DNA from: Deltaproteobacteria bacterium
GTDB taxonomy: Bacteria; Myxococcota_A; Polyangia; Fen-1088
Assembly (NCBI GenBank): GCA_016935975.1
Contig: JAFGPX010000101.1
Location: 1-42,948 of the forward strand
Direction: 5' to 3'
Length of the DNA: 42,948 nt
Positions 8,718 through 17,921 of the stretch are shown piece by piece (position 1 is the first letter of the stretch; each line of letters opens with the position of its first letter). The translations under genes and the position numbers were made by a program. A model generated the notes under the pieces. The model was not told where the DNA came from. It saw only the letters and a list, made by a program, of their open reading frames with translations, and made no database searches.

Positions 8718-11228
8718 GTGCGTCCTTCACCGTTGCCCGCCGTCCTTGCCGGCCTCCTGGTCGCGTTCACCATGCCGCCGGCAGCTCGCGCCGCCGCCCT
8801 GACTCTCGCCACGCGCGATGATGGATCGATCGTGCTCAAGGAAGGCGAATCCCCGGCGGCCGCCTTCATGCCGAAAACACCGGCTGCGCAGCGCGGGCCT
8901 GCGACGCTGCGAGAAACCACGGTGTCCGGACGTGCGGTCGTGGAAGTCCGTGTTCCCGTGCGAGGCAGCGGGCCGCAACGCGAGGAGGTGTGGATTGCGG
9001 AGCGCGCCGGCACGAGCCCGAAGGTCATCTGGTGGGATCTGGCCGGCGCGGCCGATGCCGACGGCGAAACCGCCCGGGTCGTGAAGGTGTCGCCGCAAGG
9101 CATCGAGGAGTACCAAACCGCCAGACGCCTGTCGCGCTGCGATGGCGCCGAGGTCCCGCTCTTTCGCCGCGCCTGGGACTTCGCAACCCGTGGCTTTCGC
9201 CCCGCCGCACCCGCGCTGCCCGCGCGTGCGCCGACGACCCTGCAGGCGCGGCGAGGCAACGCGCCCGCGGGCAAGCCGCTCGGCGGCTTCTTCTTTGCCG
9301 CCGCTTCCTCGTCGCTCGGCGCCGGTCGCGACGCCTCCCGCCTGCGACCGCCCGCCGCGGTCAACGATGGCAACCCCGAGACGGCGTGGTCGACGGACGG
9401 GTCCGGCCGCGGCCACCTGCTCACCGCGCGCTCGAGCGGCGGTTTCGCCATCACGGGCCTGCGCCTTCTGCCCGGCGACACCACCAGCCAACCGCGCTTC
9501 CGCGCCAGCGCCAAGCCCAAGCGGCTCCTTCTCGTCCTGGGCCGCGATCCCGCCGACAACATCGAAGTCGAGCTGGTGGAGGACAGCGACGGCGGCAGCC
9601 GGCGCTTCCGCGAGCCGTTCTGGATCCCCCTGCCGAAGCCCGTCGCCGCTTCCTGCGTGACCGTAGTCGTACGCGAGGTGACTTCGGACAGGACGCCCAT
9701 GTCCGTCACGGAATTGGACGTGATGACCGAGCTCGATGGGCCGGAGGCAGCGGATCGGCTCGTGGCCAGCCTCGCCGAGGGGACGTCGTGCCAAGCCCGA
9801 CGGCCCTTGCTCGTCCCGCTCGGCGCTTCGGCCTTGGCCAAGGTCAGCAGCGCGATCGCCAGCGCGGCTCCCGGTACGGGCCGCGAGTGCCTGATCCAGG
9901 CCTTGGGCGATCTGTTGGCAGCGGGCGTGCCCCCCACGTCCGAGGCCGCCGCGGCGCTGGTGGCGGCAACGTCCGGCGCCAGTGAGACGGAGGAGCGCAC
10001 CATTGTCAAGCTGTTGCCTACCCTGCCCAACGTCCCGGTCGACGCCGTCGCGGCGACTCTGAACGACGACAAGCGCAGCGATCGGGAGCGCGTGCGCGCG
10101 GCCCGCGTCCTAGCGGCCATCGACGGGAAAGAGGCCCGGGCCAAGCTCCTGGCGGCAGTTGGCCGCGGCAGCCGGGCTTTGCGCAAGGTCTTGCGCGCGC
10201 TCCTCGCGGTCAGCAAGCCACCGGCGCTCGCAGCCGTCCTGTCTCGGCTCGAATCCACGCCCGTGGCCGAAACAACCCGCCGGGCCGACTTCCTGGCCAT
10301 CTTGGGCGCTCTGGCCACCAGGGAGCCTGCGGCCCGCCCCCAAGCCTTGATCGCGCTGCGCGACTCGGCGGCCAGCGCGGCCTCGTTCGAGGAACGAGCA
10401 CGTGCCATCCAGAGCCTCGGCCTGCTGGCCGAACCGGCGGCCATCGAGGCCCTGATCGCCGTGCGCACGAACGAAAAGGACTCCGTGCTGCGCGGCCTCG
10501 CCATCGGCGAGTTCGTCGACGCGACCGGCGCCGCGGTCACGCCGGCCCTACGCGCGGCCCTTGGCGATACGGATCCCCTGGTGCGCGAAATGGCCGCCGC
10601 CGGCCTCGGTCGCAAGCGCGACAAGGAAGCCGTCAAGCTTCTCGTCGCCGGAGCCGAACAGGAACCCTGGCCCTCCGTGCGCAAAGCCGAGATCGCGGCG
10701 CTCGGCGAGCTGTGCACGCCCGAGGGCAACGCTCTGCTTGTCCGCGCCTTCCACAAAGACGTCGAGGAGGTCCGCCAAGCGGCCCTGGGCGGTCTTGCGC
10801 ATTGCTACCAGGCCAAGGCGACCGGCCTGCTACTGCGCACCCTCGGCCGGCTGGCCGAGAGCGCCGACATGCGTTCGCTGGCCGCGCGCCTGCTGGGCGC
10901 GCGCAAGGATCCCCGCACCGTGCCCGGGCTGGCCGAGGTCCTGTCCCGCCTGCTCTCCGAGTCGCAGGCCGATTTGTCCCTGGAAGGTGTCATCGCCGAG
11001 ACGGCCATGGCGCTGGCCGCCATCCGCACGCCGCCGGCGATTTCGGCCTTGGCCGGTCTTGTTTCCGATCGACGACCCTCGGTGCAACGGATCGGTATCG
11101 ATGCCCTCGGCGTTGTCTGCGATCCTGACGCGGGCGCCGCGGCTCTGCGCGCGGCGGCCGCCGCGCAGGACGAATCGGTTTCCGCCCGCGCGGCAGCGGC
11201 GGCGGCCCACTGCCGCGAGCGCCCCTAG
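8718..11228 (+). CDS. Secreted protein with a discoidin-like domain and HEAT repeats
   Basis: An 836-aa exported protein of unknown function. Signal peptide about residues 1-25 (LPAVLAGLLVAFTMPPAARA). Residues about 190-340 look like an F5/8-type C (discoidin) beta-sandwich or the related NADase-type glycan-binding fold: AVNDGNPETAWSTDGSGRG, then ITGLRLLPGDT and a strand-rich end (VTVVVREVTS, MSVTELDV). From about residue 420 to the end come HEAT/PBS-lyase-like helical repeats (DTDPLVREMAAAGLGRKRDKEAVKLLVAG, KDVEEVRQAALGGLAHC, DRRPSVQRIGIDALG). A carbohydrate- or surface-binding head on a helical scaffold is a reasonable inference. The GTG start is supported by the promoter ending 8 nt upstream. 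Confidence 0.75.
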   Translation: MRPSPLPAVLAGLLVAFTMPPAARAAALTLATRDDGSIVLKEGESPAAAFMPKTPAAQRGPATLRETTVSGRAVVEVRVPVRGSGPQREEVWIAERAGTSPKVIWWDLAGAADADGETARVVKVSPQGIEEYQTARRLSRCDGAEVPLFRRAWDFATRGFRPAAPALPARAPTTLQARRGNAPAGKPLGGFFFAAASSSLGAGRDASRLRPPAAVNDGNPETAWSTDGSGRGHLLTARSSGGFAITGLRLLPGDTTSQPRFRASAKPKRLLLVLGRDPADNIEVELVEDSDGGSRRFREPFWIPLPKPVAASCVTVVVREVTSDRTPMSVTELDVMTELDGPEAADRLVASLAEGTSCQARRPLLVPLGASALAKVSSAIASAAPGTGRECLIQALGDLLAAGVPPTSEAAAALVAATSGASETEERTIVKLLPTLPNVPVDAVAATLNDDKRSDRERVRAARVLAAIDGKEARAKLLAAVGRGSRALRKVLRALLAVSKPPALAAVLSRLESTPVAETTRRADFLAILGALATREPAARPQALIALRDSAASAASFEERARAIQSLGLLAEPAAIEALIAVRTNEKDSVLRGLAIGEFVDATGAAVTPALRAALGDTDPLVREMAAAGLGRKRDKEAVKLLVAGAEQEPWPSVRKAEIAALGELCTPEGNALLVRAFHKDVEEVRQAALGGLAHCYQAKATGLLLRTLGRLAESADMRSLAARLLGARKDPRTVPGLAEVLSRLLSESQADLSLEGVIAETAMALAAIRTPPAISALAGLVSDRRPSVQRIGIDALGVVCDPDAGAAALRAAAAAQDESVSARAAAAAAHCRERP

Positions 11229-11264
11229 ATTCGCAGCGGCCCTGCGGATTGCCACCAACAGCGG

Positions 11265-11293
11265 TTGACCGATGCGATTGGGCGTGCAAAAAT
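11265..11293 (+). promoter_or_regulatory. Promoter of pckG
   Basis: TTGACC (11265-11270) followed at 17 nt by the A/T-rich AAAAAT (11288-11293), or slightly further on AAATAT. The ATG is at 11303. No ribosome site is present, so a very short or absent leader is predicted. Confidence 0.5.
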
Positions 11294-11302
11294 ATCCGCC
11301 CG

Positions 11303-13087
11303 ATGATCAAGTACGCGCACGTGCAAGAGTGGGTCGATCGCATGGCGGCGATGTGCCAGCCGGACAGCATCCATTGGTGCGACGGATCCGAAGCAGAGAA
11401 GCAGCGTCTTACCGCCGAGGCCTTGCAGACAGGCGAGCTCATCGAGCTCGACCAGAAGGAGCTGCCCGGTTGCGTGCTGCACCGGACCGCGGTGAACGAC
11501 GTGGCCCGCACCGAGCACTTGACGTACATCTGCACCACCTTTCAGGGCGACGCCGGCCCGAACAACAACTGGATGAGCCCCCGCGAGGCCTACCGCAAGG
11601 CCAGCGAGTATTTCAGCGGCGCCATGAAGGGCCGGACCATGTACGTCTTGCCCTTCGCCATGGGCCCCATCGGCTCGCCGTTCTCGAAGATAGGCATCGA
11701 GCTGACCGACAGCATCTACGTCGTGCTCAACATGCGCATCATGACCCGCATGGGCGAGGCGGTGCTCGACGCCCTCGGACCGGCCGGCGAATTCACCCGC
11801 TGTCTGCACAGCAAAGCCGACCTCGACGTGAACCGGCGGCTCATCCTTCACTTCCCGGAGGACAACGCCATCTGGTCAGTGGGCTCGGGCTACGGTGGCA
11901 ACGTGCTGCTCGGCAAGAAGTGCCTGGCCCTGCGTATCGCCTCCGTGCTGGCCCAGCGCGAGAAGTGGCTGGCCGAGCACATGCTCATCCTGGGCGTCGA
12001 AGCGCCCTGCGGCCGCGTCCAGTACATCGCCGCCGCTTTCCCCAGCGCCTGTGGCAAGACCAACCTGGCGATGTTGCTGCCGCCCGAGGGACTGACAAAG
12101 AAGGGCTACCGCATCTGGACCGTGGGGGACGACATCGCGTGGATGAAGGTCGACACCGACGGCCGTTTGTGGGCGGTCAATCCCGAGATGGGCTTCTTCG
12201 GCGTGGTACCGGGCACCAACTCGAAGACCAATCTCAACGCCATGGCCACCATCCGGCGCGACACCATCTACACCAACGTCGCGCTCAAGCCCGACGGCAC
12301 CGTGTGGTGGGAGGGGCACGACGATGCGCCGCCCGCCGAGGCGCTCGACTGGCGGGGCAAGGCCTGGAAACCCGGCCAGAAGGACAGAAAGGGCGAACCG
12401 CTGCCGTCCACCCACCCCAACGCGCGCTTCACCGCCCCGCTCACCAACTGCCCGACCCACTCATGGCGCTACGACCAGCACCACGGCGTGCCCATCGACG
12501 CCATCGTCTTCGGCGGCCGCCGCGCCACCTTGGCGCCGCTCGTTTACGAAGCGCTGAGCTGGGAGCACGGGGTGTACGTCGGCGCCAGCATGGCCAGTGA
12601 GCGTACGGCCGCGCAATTCGGCGCTCTCGGCGAGGTCCGGCGCGACCCCATGGCCATGCTGCCCTTCTGCGGCTACAACATGGCCGACTACTTCGGCCAC
12701 TGGCTGGAGATGGGCAAGCGCATCCGCCAGCGACCCAAGATCTTTCATGTCAACTGGTTCCGCACCGACGAGAAAATGGGCTTTCTCTGGCCCGGGTACG
12801 GCGAGAACCTGCGCATCATCGAGTGGATCCTGGCCCGCTGTCGCGGCGAGGTTTCGGGTGCCGAGACGCCGGTGGGCATCGTACCCAATCCCAAGGACAT
12901 CGACATGACCGGCCTCGACCTGTCGGCCGAGAACATGACCCAAGCGCTGGAGGTCAACGCCAAGGACTGGATCGCCGAGATCGACGCCGTCGGCCAGTTC
13001 TTCGAAACGTTCGGCACGCGCATGCCCGATGAGATGTGGCGCCAGAACGAAGCCTTGCGCATGCGCGTGCTGGCGGCCGACAGGTAG
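11303..13087 (+). CDS. pckG: Phosphoenolpyruvate carboxykinase (GTP)
   Basis: A 594-aa enzyme that converts oxaloacetate plus GTP to phosphoenolpyruvate, CO2 and GDP, committing carbon to gluconeogenesis. It belongs to the GTP-dependent class: length near 600 aa, P-loop FPSACGKTN at residues 246-254 with the class-specific cysteine (Cys250), and GDDIAWM with metal-binding Asp further on. The Arg-rich and NNNWMSP segments are also class-typical. It stands alone between its promoter and a strong terminator. ATG 11303 is preferred over the upstream in-frame ATG at 11249, which lies before the promoter. Confidence 0.97.
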   Translation: MIKYAHVQEWVDRMAAMCQPDSIHWCDGSEAEKQRLTAEALQTGELIELDQKELPGCVLHRTAVNDVARTEHLTYICTTFQGDAGPNNNWMSPREAYRKASEYFSGAMKGRTMYVLPFAMGPIGSPFSKIGIELTDSIYVVLNMRIMTRMGEAVLDALGPAGEFTRCLHSKADLDVNRRLILHFPEDNAIWSVGSGYGGNVLLGKKCLALRIASVLAQREKWLAEHMLILGVEAPCGRVQYIAAAFPSACGKTNLAMLLPPEGLTKKGYRIWTVGDDIAWMKVDTDGRLWAVNPEMGFFGVVPGTNSKTNLNAMATIRRDTIYTNVALKPDGTVWWEGHDDAPPAEALDWRGKAWKPGQKDRKGEPLPSTHPNARFTAPLTNCPTHSWRYDQHHGVPIDAIVFGGRRATLAPLVYEALSWEHGVYVGASMASERTAAQFGALGEVRRDPMAMLPFCGYNMADYFGHWLEMGKRIRQRPKIFHVNWFRTDEKMGFLWPGYGENLRIIEWILARCRGEVSGAETPVGIVPNPKDIDMTGLDLSAENMTQALEVNAKDWIAEIDAVGQFFETFGTRMPDEMWRQNEALRMRVLAADR

Positions 13088-13107
13088 ACCGGCAGCGCAC
13101 CAACGAG

Positions 13108-13138
13108 AAAGGGGCCTTCCCCTACGGGAGGCCCCTTT
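13108..13138. terminator. Bidirectional intrinsic terminator
   Basis: A perfect 10-bp stem, AAAGGGGCCT paired with AGGCCCCTTT, around an 11-nt loop, with short T-rich tails on both strands. It lies between the convergent stops of pckG and the small coiled-coil lipoprotein gene and can serve both. Confidence 0.85.
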
Positions 13139-13185
13139 GCTTCTCTTTGTCCCCCCAGCTTGTCCCCCCAGCGGGGCGGCTGCGA

Positions 13186-13488
13186 CTACCTTCTCTTGCC
13201 CTTCTTGCCCTTCTTCCCTTTCGGGGCCGGAGCGGCGTCTTCTGGTTTCGGGGCCTTGGCCGCCTCGAGTTCCTGCTTGGCCGCAGCCAACGCAGCTTCG
13301 CTGGCAGCCAACTTCGACCTGGTCGCGGCCAGGTCGGCTGCCGTTGCCGCCTGGGCCTTCGTGGCGGCGGTGACCGCCGTATTCGCCTTGTCCAGAGCCT
13401 CTCTGCACTCCTTGTCCTCGCAAGCGGTGCTGACGAGGAGCATGCCACCAAGAACCAGAGCCGATAGAGCCTTGAGCGTACGAGTCAT
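13186..13488 (-). CDS. Small coiled-coil lipoprotein
   Basis: A 100-aa lipoprotein. The signal peptide ends in a lipobox-like VSTAC at about residue 23. The mature part is an Ala/Lys-rich helix with heptad character (LDKANTAVTAATKAQAATAADLAATRSKLAASEAALAAAKQELEAAK) and ends in a strongly basic tail, GKKGKKGKRR. It resembles Lpp-like or other periplasmic spacer lipoproteins in form, not in sequence, and the basic tail could bind peptidoglycan or LPS. The ATG has a good Shine-Dalgarno AAGGAG (13495-13500) 6 nt upstream, one of the few in this window. Confidence 0.75.
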   Translation of the reverse strand: MTRTLKALSALVLGGMLLVSTACEDKECREALDKANTAVTAATKAQAATAADLAATRSKLAASEAALAAAKQELEAAKAPKPEDAAPAPKGKKGKKGKRR

Positions 13489-13617
13489 CGCGATCTCCTT
13501 GCTTGCATGAGTAAGGGGGACCTTGTGCCATCCCCGTAAGAGCCGCCGCCCTTTCTACGTGCGGAAGCGCCCTGCTGTCAAATGACGCCGAGGAGCGTCG
13601 CGGGCCTGATCAGGGTC

Positions 13618-13646
13618 TAGTCAGAGACAACCGCTTCGTCTATCCT
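13618..13646 (+). promoter_or_regulatory. Promoter of serC
   Basis: TATCCT (13641-13646) ends 7 nt before the ATG at 13654. TAGTCA (13618-13623) lies 17 nt upstream and is a partial -35 match (4/6). No Shine-Dalgarno sequence is present. Confidence 0.5.
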
Positions 13647-13653
13647 GCGCCCC

Positions 13654-14733
13654 ATGAAAAAACGTGTGTACAATTTCGCAGCTGGTCCCGCCACCCTTCC
13701 CTACGAGGTGCTCGAAGCCTCGGCCGCAGCCCTCCTGGACTTCCAGGGCAAGGGCTATGGCATCGCCGAGTGCAGTCACCGTGGCAAGGACTTCGATGCC
13801 GTGCTCGACGAGACGATCACGCGCTGTCGATCCTTGCTCGCCGTGCCCGACACGCACGACGTGCTCCTTCTGCAGGGTGGCGCCACCCAGCAGTTCGTCA
13901 TCATCCCCATGAACTTCCTTTCCGGCCCGGCCGACTACGTGGTCAGCGGCGAGTGGTCGAAGAAGTCGGCCGACATGGCGAAGACCGTCGCCGGCGACAA
14001 GATCCGCGTCATCGCCTCCAGCGAGGCCACGCACTTCGACCGCCTGCCTTCGCCCATCGACGCCGATCCCAACGCGGCCTATTTGCACGTCTGCTCGAAC
14101 GAAACCGTGCACGGCAACCGCTTCGCCGAATGGCCGTCGCACCCGACCCTGATCGTGGACGCCAGCTCGGAACTCATGTCGCGTCCCCACCCCGTCTCCC
14201 GCACCGCCCTCTTGTACGGCGGCGCCCAGAAGAACCTCGGGCTCTCGGGCGTGGTTCTCATGATCGTGCGCAAGGATCTCTACGACCGCATCCCCAAGAG
14301 CGTGCCCAAGATCCTGAACTACAAGGCTCATGCGGACGCCAAGAGCTGCCTGAATACGCCGCCCACCTTCGGCATCTACGTGCTGCTCGAGACCTTCCGC
14401 TGGATGGAGCGTCAGGGAGGTCTCGGCGCCATCGAGAAGCGCAACGCCGAGAAAGCCGGCCTGCTCTACGACGCCATCGATCAGTCGAACGGCTTCTACA
14501 AGGGCGCCGTGAGCGACAAGGCCGCGCGCAGCCACATGAACGTCACCTTCAGGCTGCCCAGCGACGAGCTGACCGACAAGTTCCTCAAGGAAGCCACGGC
14601 CAAGGAGATGGTCGCGCTCAAGGGCTACCGCACGGTCGGCGGCATCCGCGCCTCCATCTACAACGGCATGCCCGTCGAAGGCTGCCAGTTGCTCGCGGCG
14701 CACATGAAGGAATTTGCCGCCAAGAACGGATAG
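13654..14733 (+). CDS. serC: Phosphoserine aminotransferase
   Basis: A 359-aa PLP enzyme that makes 3-phosphoserine from 3-phosphohydroxypyruvate and glutamate, the second step of serine synthesis; it also serves in pyridoxal phosphate synthesis in some bacteria. Diagnostic parts are the N-terminal YNFAAGPATLP, SHRGKDF, LLQGGATQQF and the PLP-lysine motif YGGAQKNLG. Length matches E. coli SerC (362 aa). It is monocistronic here: its own promoter precedes it and a hairpin element follows. Confidence 0.97.
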   Translation: MKKRVYNFAAGPATLPYEVLEASAAALLDFQGKGYGIAECSHRGKDFDAVLDETITRCRSLLAVPDTHDVLLLQGGATQQFVIIPMNFLSGPADYVVSGEWSKKSADMAKTVAGDKIRVIASSEATHFDRLPSPIDADPNAAYLHVCSNETVHGNRFAEWPSHPTLIVDASSELMSRPHPVSRTALLYGGAQKNLGLSGVVLMIVRKDLYDRIPKSVPKILNYKAHADAKSCLNTPPTFGIYVLLETFRWMERQGGLGAIEKRNAEKAGLLYDAIDQSNGFYKGAVSDKAARSHMNVTFRLPSDELTDKFLKEATAKEMVALKGYRTVGGIRASIYNGMPVEGCQLLAAHMKEFAAKNG

Positions 14734-14744
14734 CTAGCTGGGGA

Positions 14745-14854
14745 TTCACCACAGAGGACACAGAGAACACCGAGACGGATGAGAAAGGGTTTCCGGATCC
14801 GGATCCCTGCCCCTTCCGGTCCGGCTCTGTGTCCTCCGTGTCCTCTGTGGTGAA
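14745..14854. repeat. Inverted-repeat element, CACAGAGGA family, copy 1
   Basis: A 110-bp hairpin element between serC and the ABC-F gene. The outer arms begin TTCACCACAGAGGACAC and pair with GTGTCCTCTGTGGTGAA at the other end, with one mismatch in the first 21 nt and a weaker stem continuing inward to about 32 nt. Each arm is built from a 9-nt unit close to CACAGAGGA. A related copy is at 24341-24457. No coding capacity is seen. Confidence 0.85.
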
Positions 14855-14866
14855 GAAGCACTCTCC

Positions 14867-16798
14867 ATGTCCCTCGCGCAGTTTGCCGACGTTTCCTTCG
14901 GGTATCCGGGCAAGGAGATCCTCGAAGGCGCTTCGCTGCTGATTCGGCCCGGGGACCGGCTGGCGCTGCTCGGACCCAACGGCACCGGCAAGTCCACGGT
15001 GCTCAAACTGCTGGCCGGCAGTCTGATCCCGGACGCGGGCGACGTGCGCGTGCTCGGCCGCTTCACCGTGGCCTACCTGCAGCAATCGCAGCAGCTGAGC
15101 GGCGACGGCACGGTGCTCGACGCCTTGCTCGAGCCCTTCGCGCACCTCCACGAGATGCACGACGAGATGCTGCGCCTGGAAACGCGACTAGGCGCGGCCG
15201 AGCCCGCGGAGCTCAAGCGCTATGGCGAGCTGCAGGAGCGCTACCGCATCGAGGGCGGCTACGACATCGAGAGCCGCGTACGCGATCTCGTCCTTGAGGT
15301 CGGCCTGACCAGGGGCGACCTCGGCCGCGATCTCGCCACCCTGTCGGGCGGCGAGCGCGGCCGCCTTGAGCTGGCCAAGGTGCTGGCGCGACAGCCCGAC
15401 CTCCTCCTGCTCGACGAGCCCACCAACCACCTCGACCTCGATGCCATCGAGCGGCTCGAGGCGCGCCTGGGCGAGTACCCCGGCGCCTTCGTCCTGGTGT
15501 CGCACGACCGCACCTTCGTCCAACGCACGTGCCGCGAGATCATCGAGATCGAAGACGCCAAGTTCGTTCGCTACGCCTATCCCTACGACCAGTACGTTGT
15601 CGAGCGCGACGCCCGTCTGGAACGCGCCCGCATCGAGTACGAGCGCCAGAAGGAGCACGTCGAGAAGACCGAGGCCTTCATCCGCAAGAACTTGGCCGGC
15701 CAGAACACCAAGCAGGCGCAGAGCCGCCGCCGCATGCTGGCCAAGCTCGAGCGCCTGGAGCGGCCCGAGGACAACTGGCAGCTCGCCGGCAAGATCGCCC
15801 TGAAGTTCTCGTCGGGCGGCGACCTGGGCGGCAAAGAAATCATCCGCGCACCCAACATCTCGGTCGGCTACCCCGACCGCCCGATCCTGGAGAACGTCAC
15901 CGTCAATATCTACCGTGGCGATCGCGTCGGCATCGTCGGCCCCAACGGGTGCGGCAAGAGCACCCTGGCAAAGACGCTGGTCGGCGAGCTGCCACCGCTG
16001 GCCGGCACGGTCGAGCGCGGAGCGGGCGTGCGCCTGGGGTATTTCGACCAGAAGCTGAGCACACTGCAAGAAGGACGCACGGCCATCGAGGAGATCCAGT
16101 CCGTGCGCAACGATCTCTCGCCCGAGGTCGTGCGCAGCTACCTGGCCAGGTTCCGCTTCTTCGGCGACGATCCCTTCCGCACCGTGCGCGGCTTCTCCGG
16201 CGGCGAGCGCAGCCGTTTGGCCCTGGCCAAGATGCTGCTCTTCCCGCGCAACGTGCTGGTCATGGACGAGCCGACCAATCACCTCGACATCCCGGCGCGC
16301 GAGACGCTGGAACACGCGCTCGACGACTTCGACGGCACCCTGCTGGTCGTCAGTCACGACCGCTACTTCCTGGACCGCATCTGCCGGCGATTGCTGGTGT
16401 TCACCGAGGAGGGCCTGCGAGGCCACACCGGCAACTACTCGGACTGGCGCGAGCACCAGCGCAGGCGAGATGCGTCCGCCCAGCCCGAGGCCGCAGCCGC
16501 GCCGCCGCCCCGACTCACCCAGTCCTCCACCGAGGCCATACGCCTGGCCAAGAAGGAACGCGAACGACAACAACGCCGGCTCGAGCGTCTGGTCGCCTCG
16601 CTGGAAGAGGAGATCTCCCGCGTCGAGGGCGAGCTGGCCACCCTGCGCGCCAAGCTCGGCCAAGACCACGGCGGCGACTGGAAGAAACTGCACGAGCTGG
16701 CCGACCAGGAGCGCGATCTCGATGCGGTTCTCGGCAAGCGCATGGCCGATTGGGAAAAAGCCTCGGCCGAGCTGCAGGCCTTTCTGGCTACGGAGTAG
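14867..16798 (+). CDS. ABC-F family ATPase
   Basis: A 643-aa soluble protein with two ABC domains and no membrane segment, the ABC-F plan of ribosome-associated translation factors (EttA, Uup, YheS and relatives). Domain 1 has Walker A GPNGTGKST, signature LSGGERGRLELA and LLLDEPTNHLD. A charged linker (RARIEYERQKEHVEKTEAFI) with the ABC-F arginine/lysine pattern follows. Domain 2 has GPNGCGKST, FSGGERSRLALA and MDEPTNHLD. After about residue 545 a Pro/Ala hinge leads to a C-terminal coiled coil (KKERERQQRRLERLVASLEEEISRVEGELATLRAKL), as in Uup and YheS; which of these it corresponds to I cannot decide. Its 3' end overlaps the convergent vWA gene by 11 nt. Confidence 0.93.
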   Translation: MSLAQFADVSFGYPGKEILEGASLLIRPGDRLALLGPNGTGKSTVLKLLAGSLIPDAGDVRVLGRFTVAYLQQSQQLSGDGTVLDALLEPFAHLHEMHDEMLRLETRLGAAEPAELKRYGELQERYRIEGGYDIESRVRDLVLEVGLTRGDLGRDLATLSGGERGRLELAKVLARQPDLLLLDEPTNHLDLDAIERLEARLGEYPGAFVLVSHDRTFVQRTCREIIEIEDAKFVRYAYPYDQYVVERDARLERARIEYERQKEHVEKTEAFIRKNLAGQNTKQAQSRRRMLAKLERLERPEDNWQLAGKIALKFSSGGDLGGKEIIRAPNISVGYPDRPILENVTVNIYRGDRVGIVGPNGCGKSTLAKTLVGELPPLAGTVERGAGVRLGYFDQKLSTLQEGRTAIEEIQSVRNDLSPEVVRSYLARFRFFGDDPFRTVRGFSGGERSRLALAKMLLFPRNVLVMDEPTNHLDIPARETLEHALDDFDGTLLVVSHDRYFLDRICRRLLVFTEEGLRGHTGNYSDWREHQRRRDASAQPEAAAAPPPRLTQSSTEAIRLAKKERERQQRRLERLVASLEEEISRVEGELATLRAKLGQDHGGDWKKLHELADQERDLDAVLGKRMADWEKASAELQAFLATE

Positions 16799-17882
16799 GC
16801 TTGCACCCGGCGATGTCGACGCACGGCGAGCAATCGTAGCGCGCCTCGATGCTGGCGACCTGGAAGGTTTCGATCTGCTCGCAGTACTCGCCGGTGATGT
16901 ACACGACCGGCAGATCCCCTGCGTAGACCATGTACCAGCCATTGCCGGAGGCGTGCGGTATGCGCTGGCCGTCGAGAAACACGGCGATGCTGGCGGGATC
17001 GTCGACCTTGGTCGGAAAGCGCAGAACGCAGGACGGCCGGACCACCCCGCCGAAAACCTGCTCGATGGCCAGCCGTAGCTCGTCGACATCGTTCGCGGCG
17101 TAGTAGCCCGGGCTTCCGGGCGAGGCAGGCGCGCCCCCGGCGTGCGCCAAGGCATCGATGCACGCTGCGGCTCCGCTGGCGTCGTGCGCGAGATCCGGTC
17201 CCACCCCGAGCACGATGACCCGGACCGAAGCGGCCACCAAGGCAGCCACGGCCTCCAGGGCGTCGGCGCAGGCCGGAGCGGCGAGGGCATCGCCCGTGGC
17301 CAGCACGCCGGACCGCGTGCAGGTGGGCGCCCCGTCGGTCGCCAGCAGCACGTAGCGGTCCGCCACGCCGTCGGCAAGCGTTTCGAAGTAGGCTCGTGCC
17401 GCGTGCAGCGCCCCCGCGGTGGGCGTGCTGCCCTCCATGGGCGAGGCCCCGGCAATGGCGGCGACCACGGCGGCCGCGCTATCTGCGGCGATGCCCACCG
17501 TGGGTGGTGAGGCGCAGCACGCGGCCGTGGCCTGTCCTTCACACCCTTGCCGGCCCGGGAACTCCTGATAGCCGAAGCGCACGTGCTTGGCATAGGTGGC
17601 CACGACGTCCGCCAGCAGCGAGGCCACGGCCGAGAAGCGCGTGCCCGATGCGAAAGCGGTGTCCATCGAGCCGGAACGGTCCAGCAGAAGCAACATGTCG
17701 ACCGGCTTGGCGACAAGACGCACGGACTGCGTGACCGCACAGGGAAGGGCCATCGCGGCGCCGGCTTCCAAGGAGGAGCCCAGCGCGTCGCGCGGCAAAC
17801 CGGCGTCCGGCGAGTCGGCCACCTCGGCACAAGCCAGGCCGCCCATCGCCAGAAGCGCCACGAGGGTCGATTTGCCTGCCAC
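16788..17882 (-). CDS. Von Willebrand factor A lipoprotein
   Basis: A 364-aa lipoprotein. With the GTG start at 17882 the protein begins with a short signal peptide and a clean lipobox (GKSTLVALLAMGGLAC). The vWA domain (about residues 55-290) has the metal-ion-dependent adhesion site LDRSGSMD (DxSxS), a threonine-containing MEGSTPTAGALHAA and the LLATDGAPTC strand-loop. The C-terminus is Cys-rich (DCSPCVDIAGCKP). Such vWA lipoproteins are numerous in Myxococcota; ligands are unknown. An in-frame ATG at 17927 would only add hydrophilic residues before the signal and lies upstream of the -10 element, so I reject it. The gene is divergent from the ABC operon. Confidence 0.82.
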   Translation of the reverse strand: MAGKSTLVALLAMGGLACAEVADSPDAGLPRDALGSSLEAGAAMALPCAVTQSVRLVAKPVDMLLLLDRSGSMDTAFASGTRFSAVASLLADVVATYAKHVRFGYQEFPGRQGCEGQATAACCASPPTVGIAADSAAAVVAAIAGASPMEGSTPTAGALHAARAYFETLADGVADRYVLLATDGAPTCTRSGVLATGDALAAPACADALEAVAALVAASVRVIVLGVGPDLAHDASGAAACIDALAHAGGAPASPGSPGYYAANDVDELRLAIEQVFGGVVRPSCVLRFPTKVDDPASIAVFLDGQRIPHASGNGWYMVYAGDLPVVYITGEYCEQIETFQVASIEARYDCSPCVDIAGCKPTP

Positions 17883-17888
17883 GCAGGG

Positions 17889-17894
17889 ATTGTA
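17889..17894 (-). promoter_or_regulatory. -10 element of the vWA lipoprotein gene
   Basis: TACAAT, five of six consensus bases, ends 6 nt before the GTG start. No good -35 is visible at 16-18 nt. It predicts transcription starting at the GTG. Confidence 0.5.
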
Positions 17895-17921
17895 GCGGGT
17901 TTGCGCGCGCTTTTCCGCCCC

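Noticed and set aside
8660-10756. A 698-codon minus-strand open frame opposite the HEAT-repeat gene
   Set aside because: Ser/Arg/Ala-rich antisense reading of a gene with clear repeats; no signal, domain or ribosome site.
14745-14854. Possible CRISPR-like or tandem repeat array
   Set aside because: The 9-nt units are arranged as an inverted repeat without spacers or cas genes.
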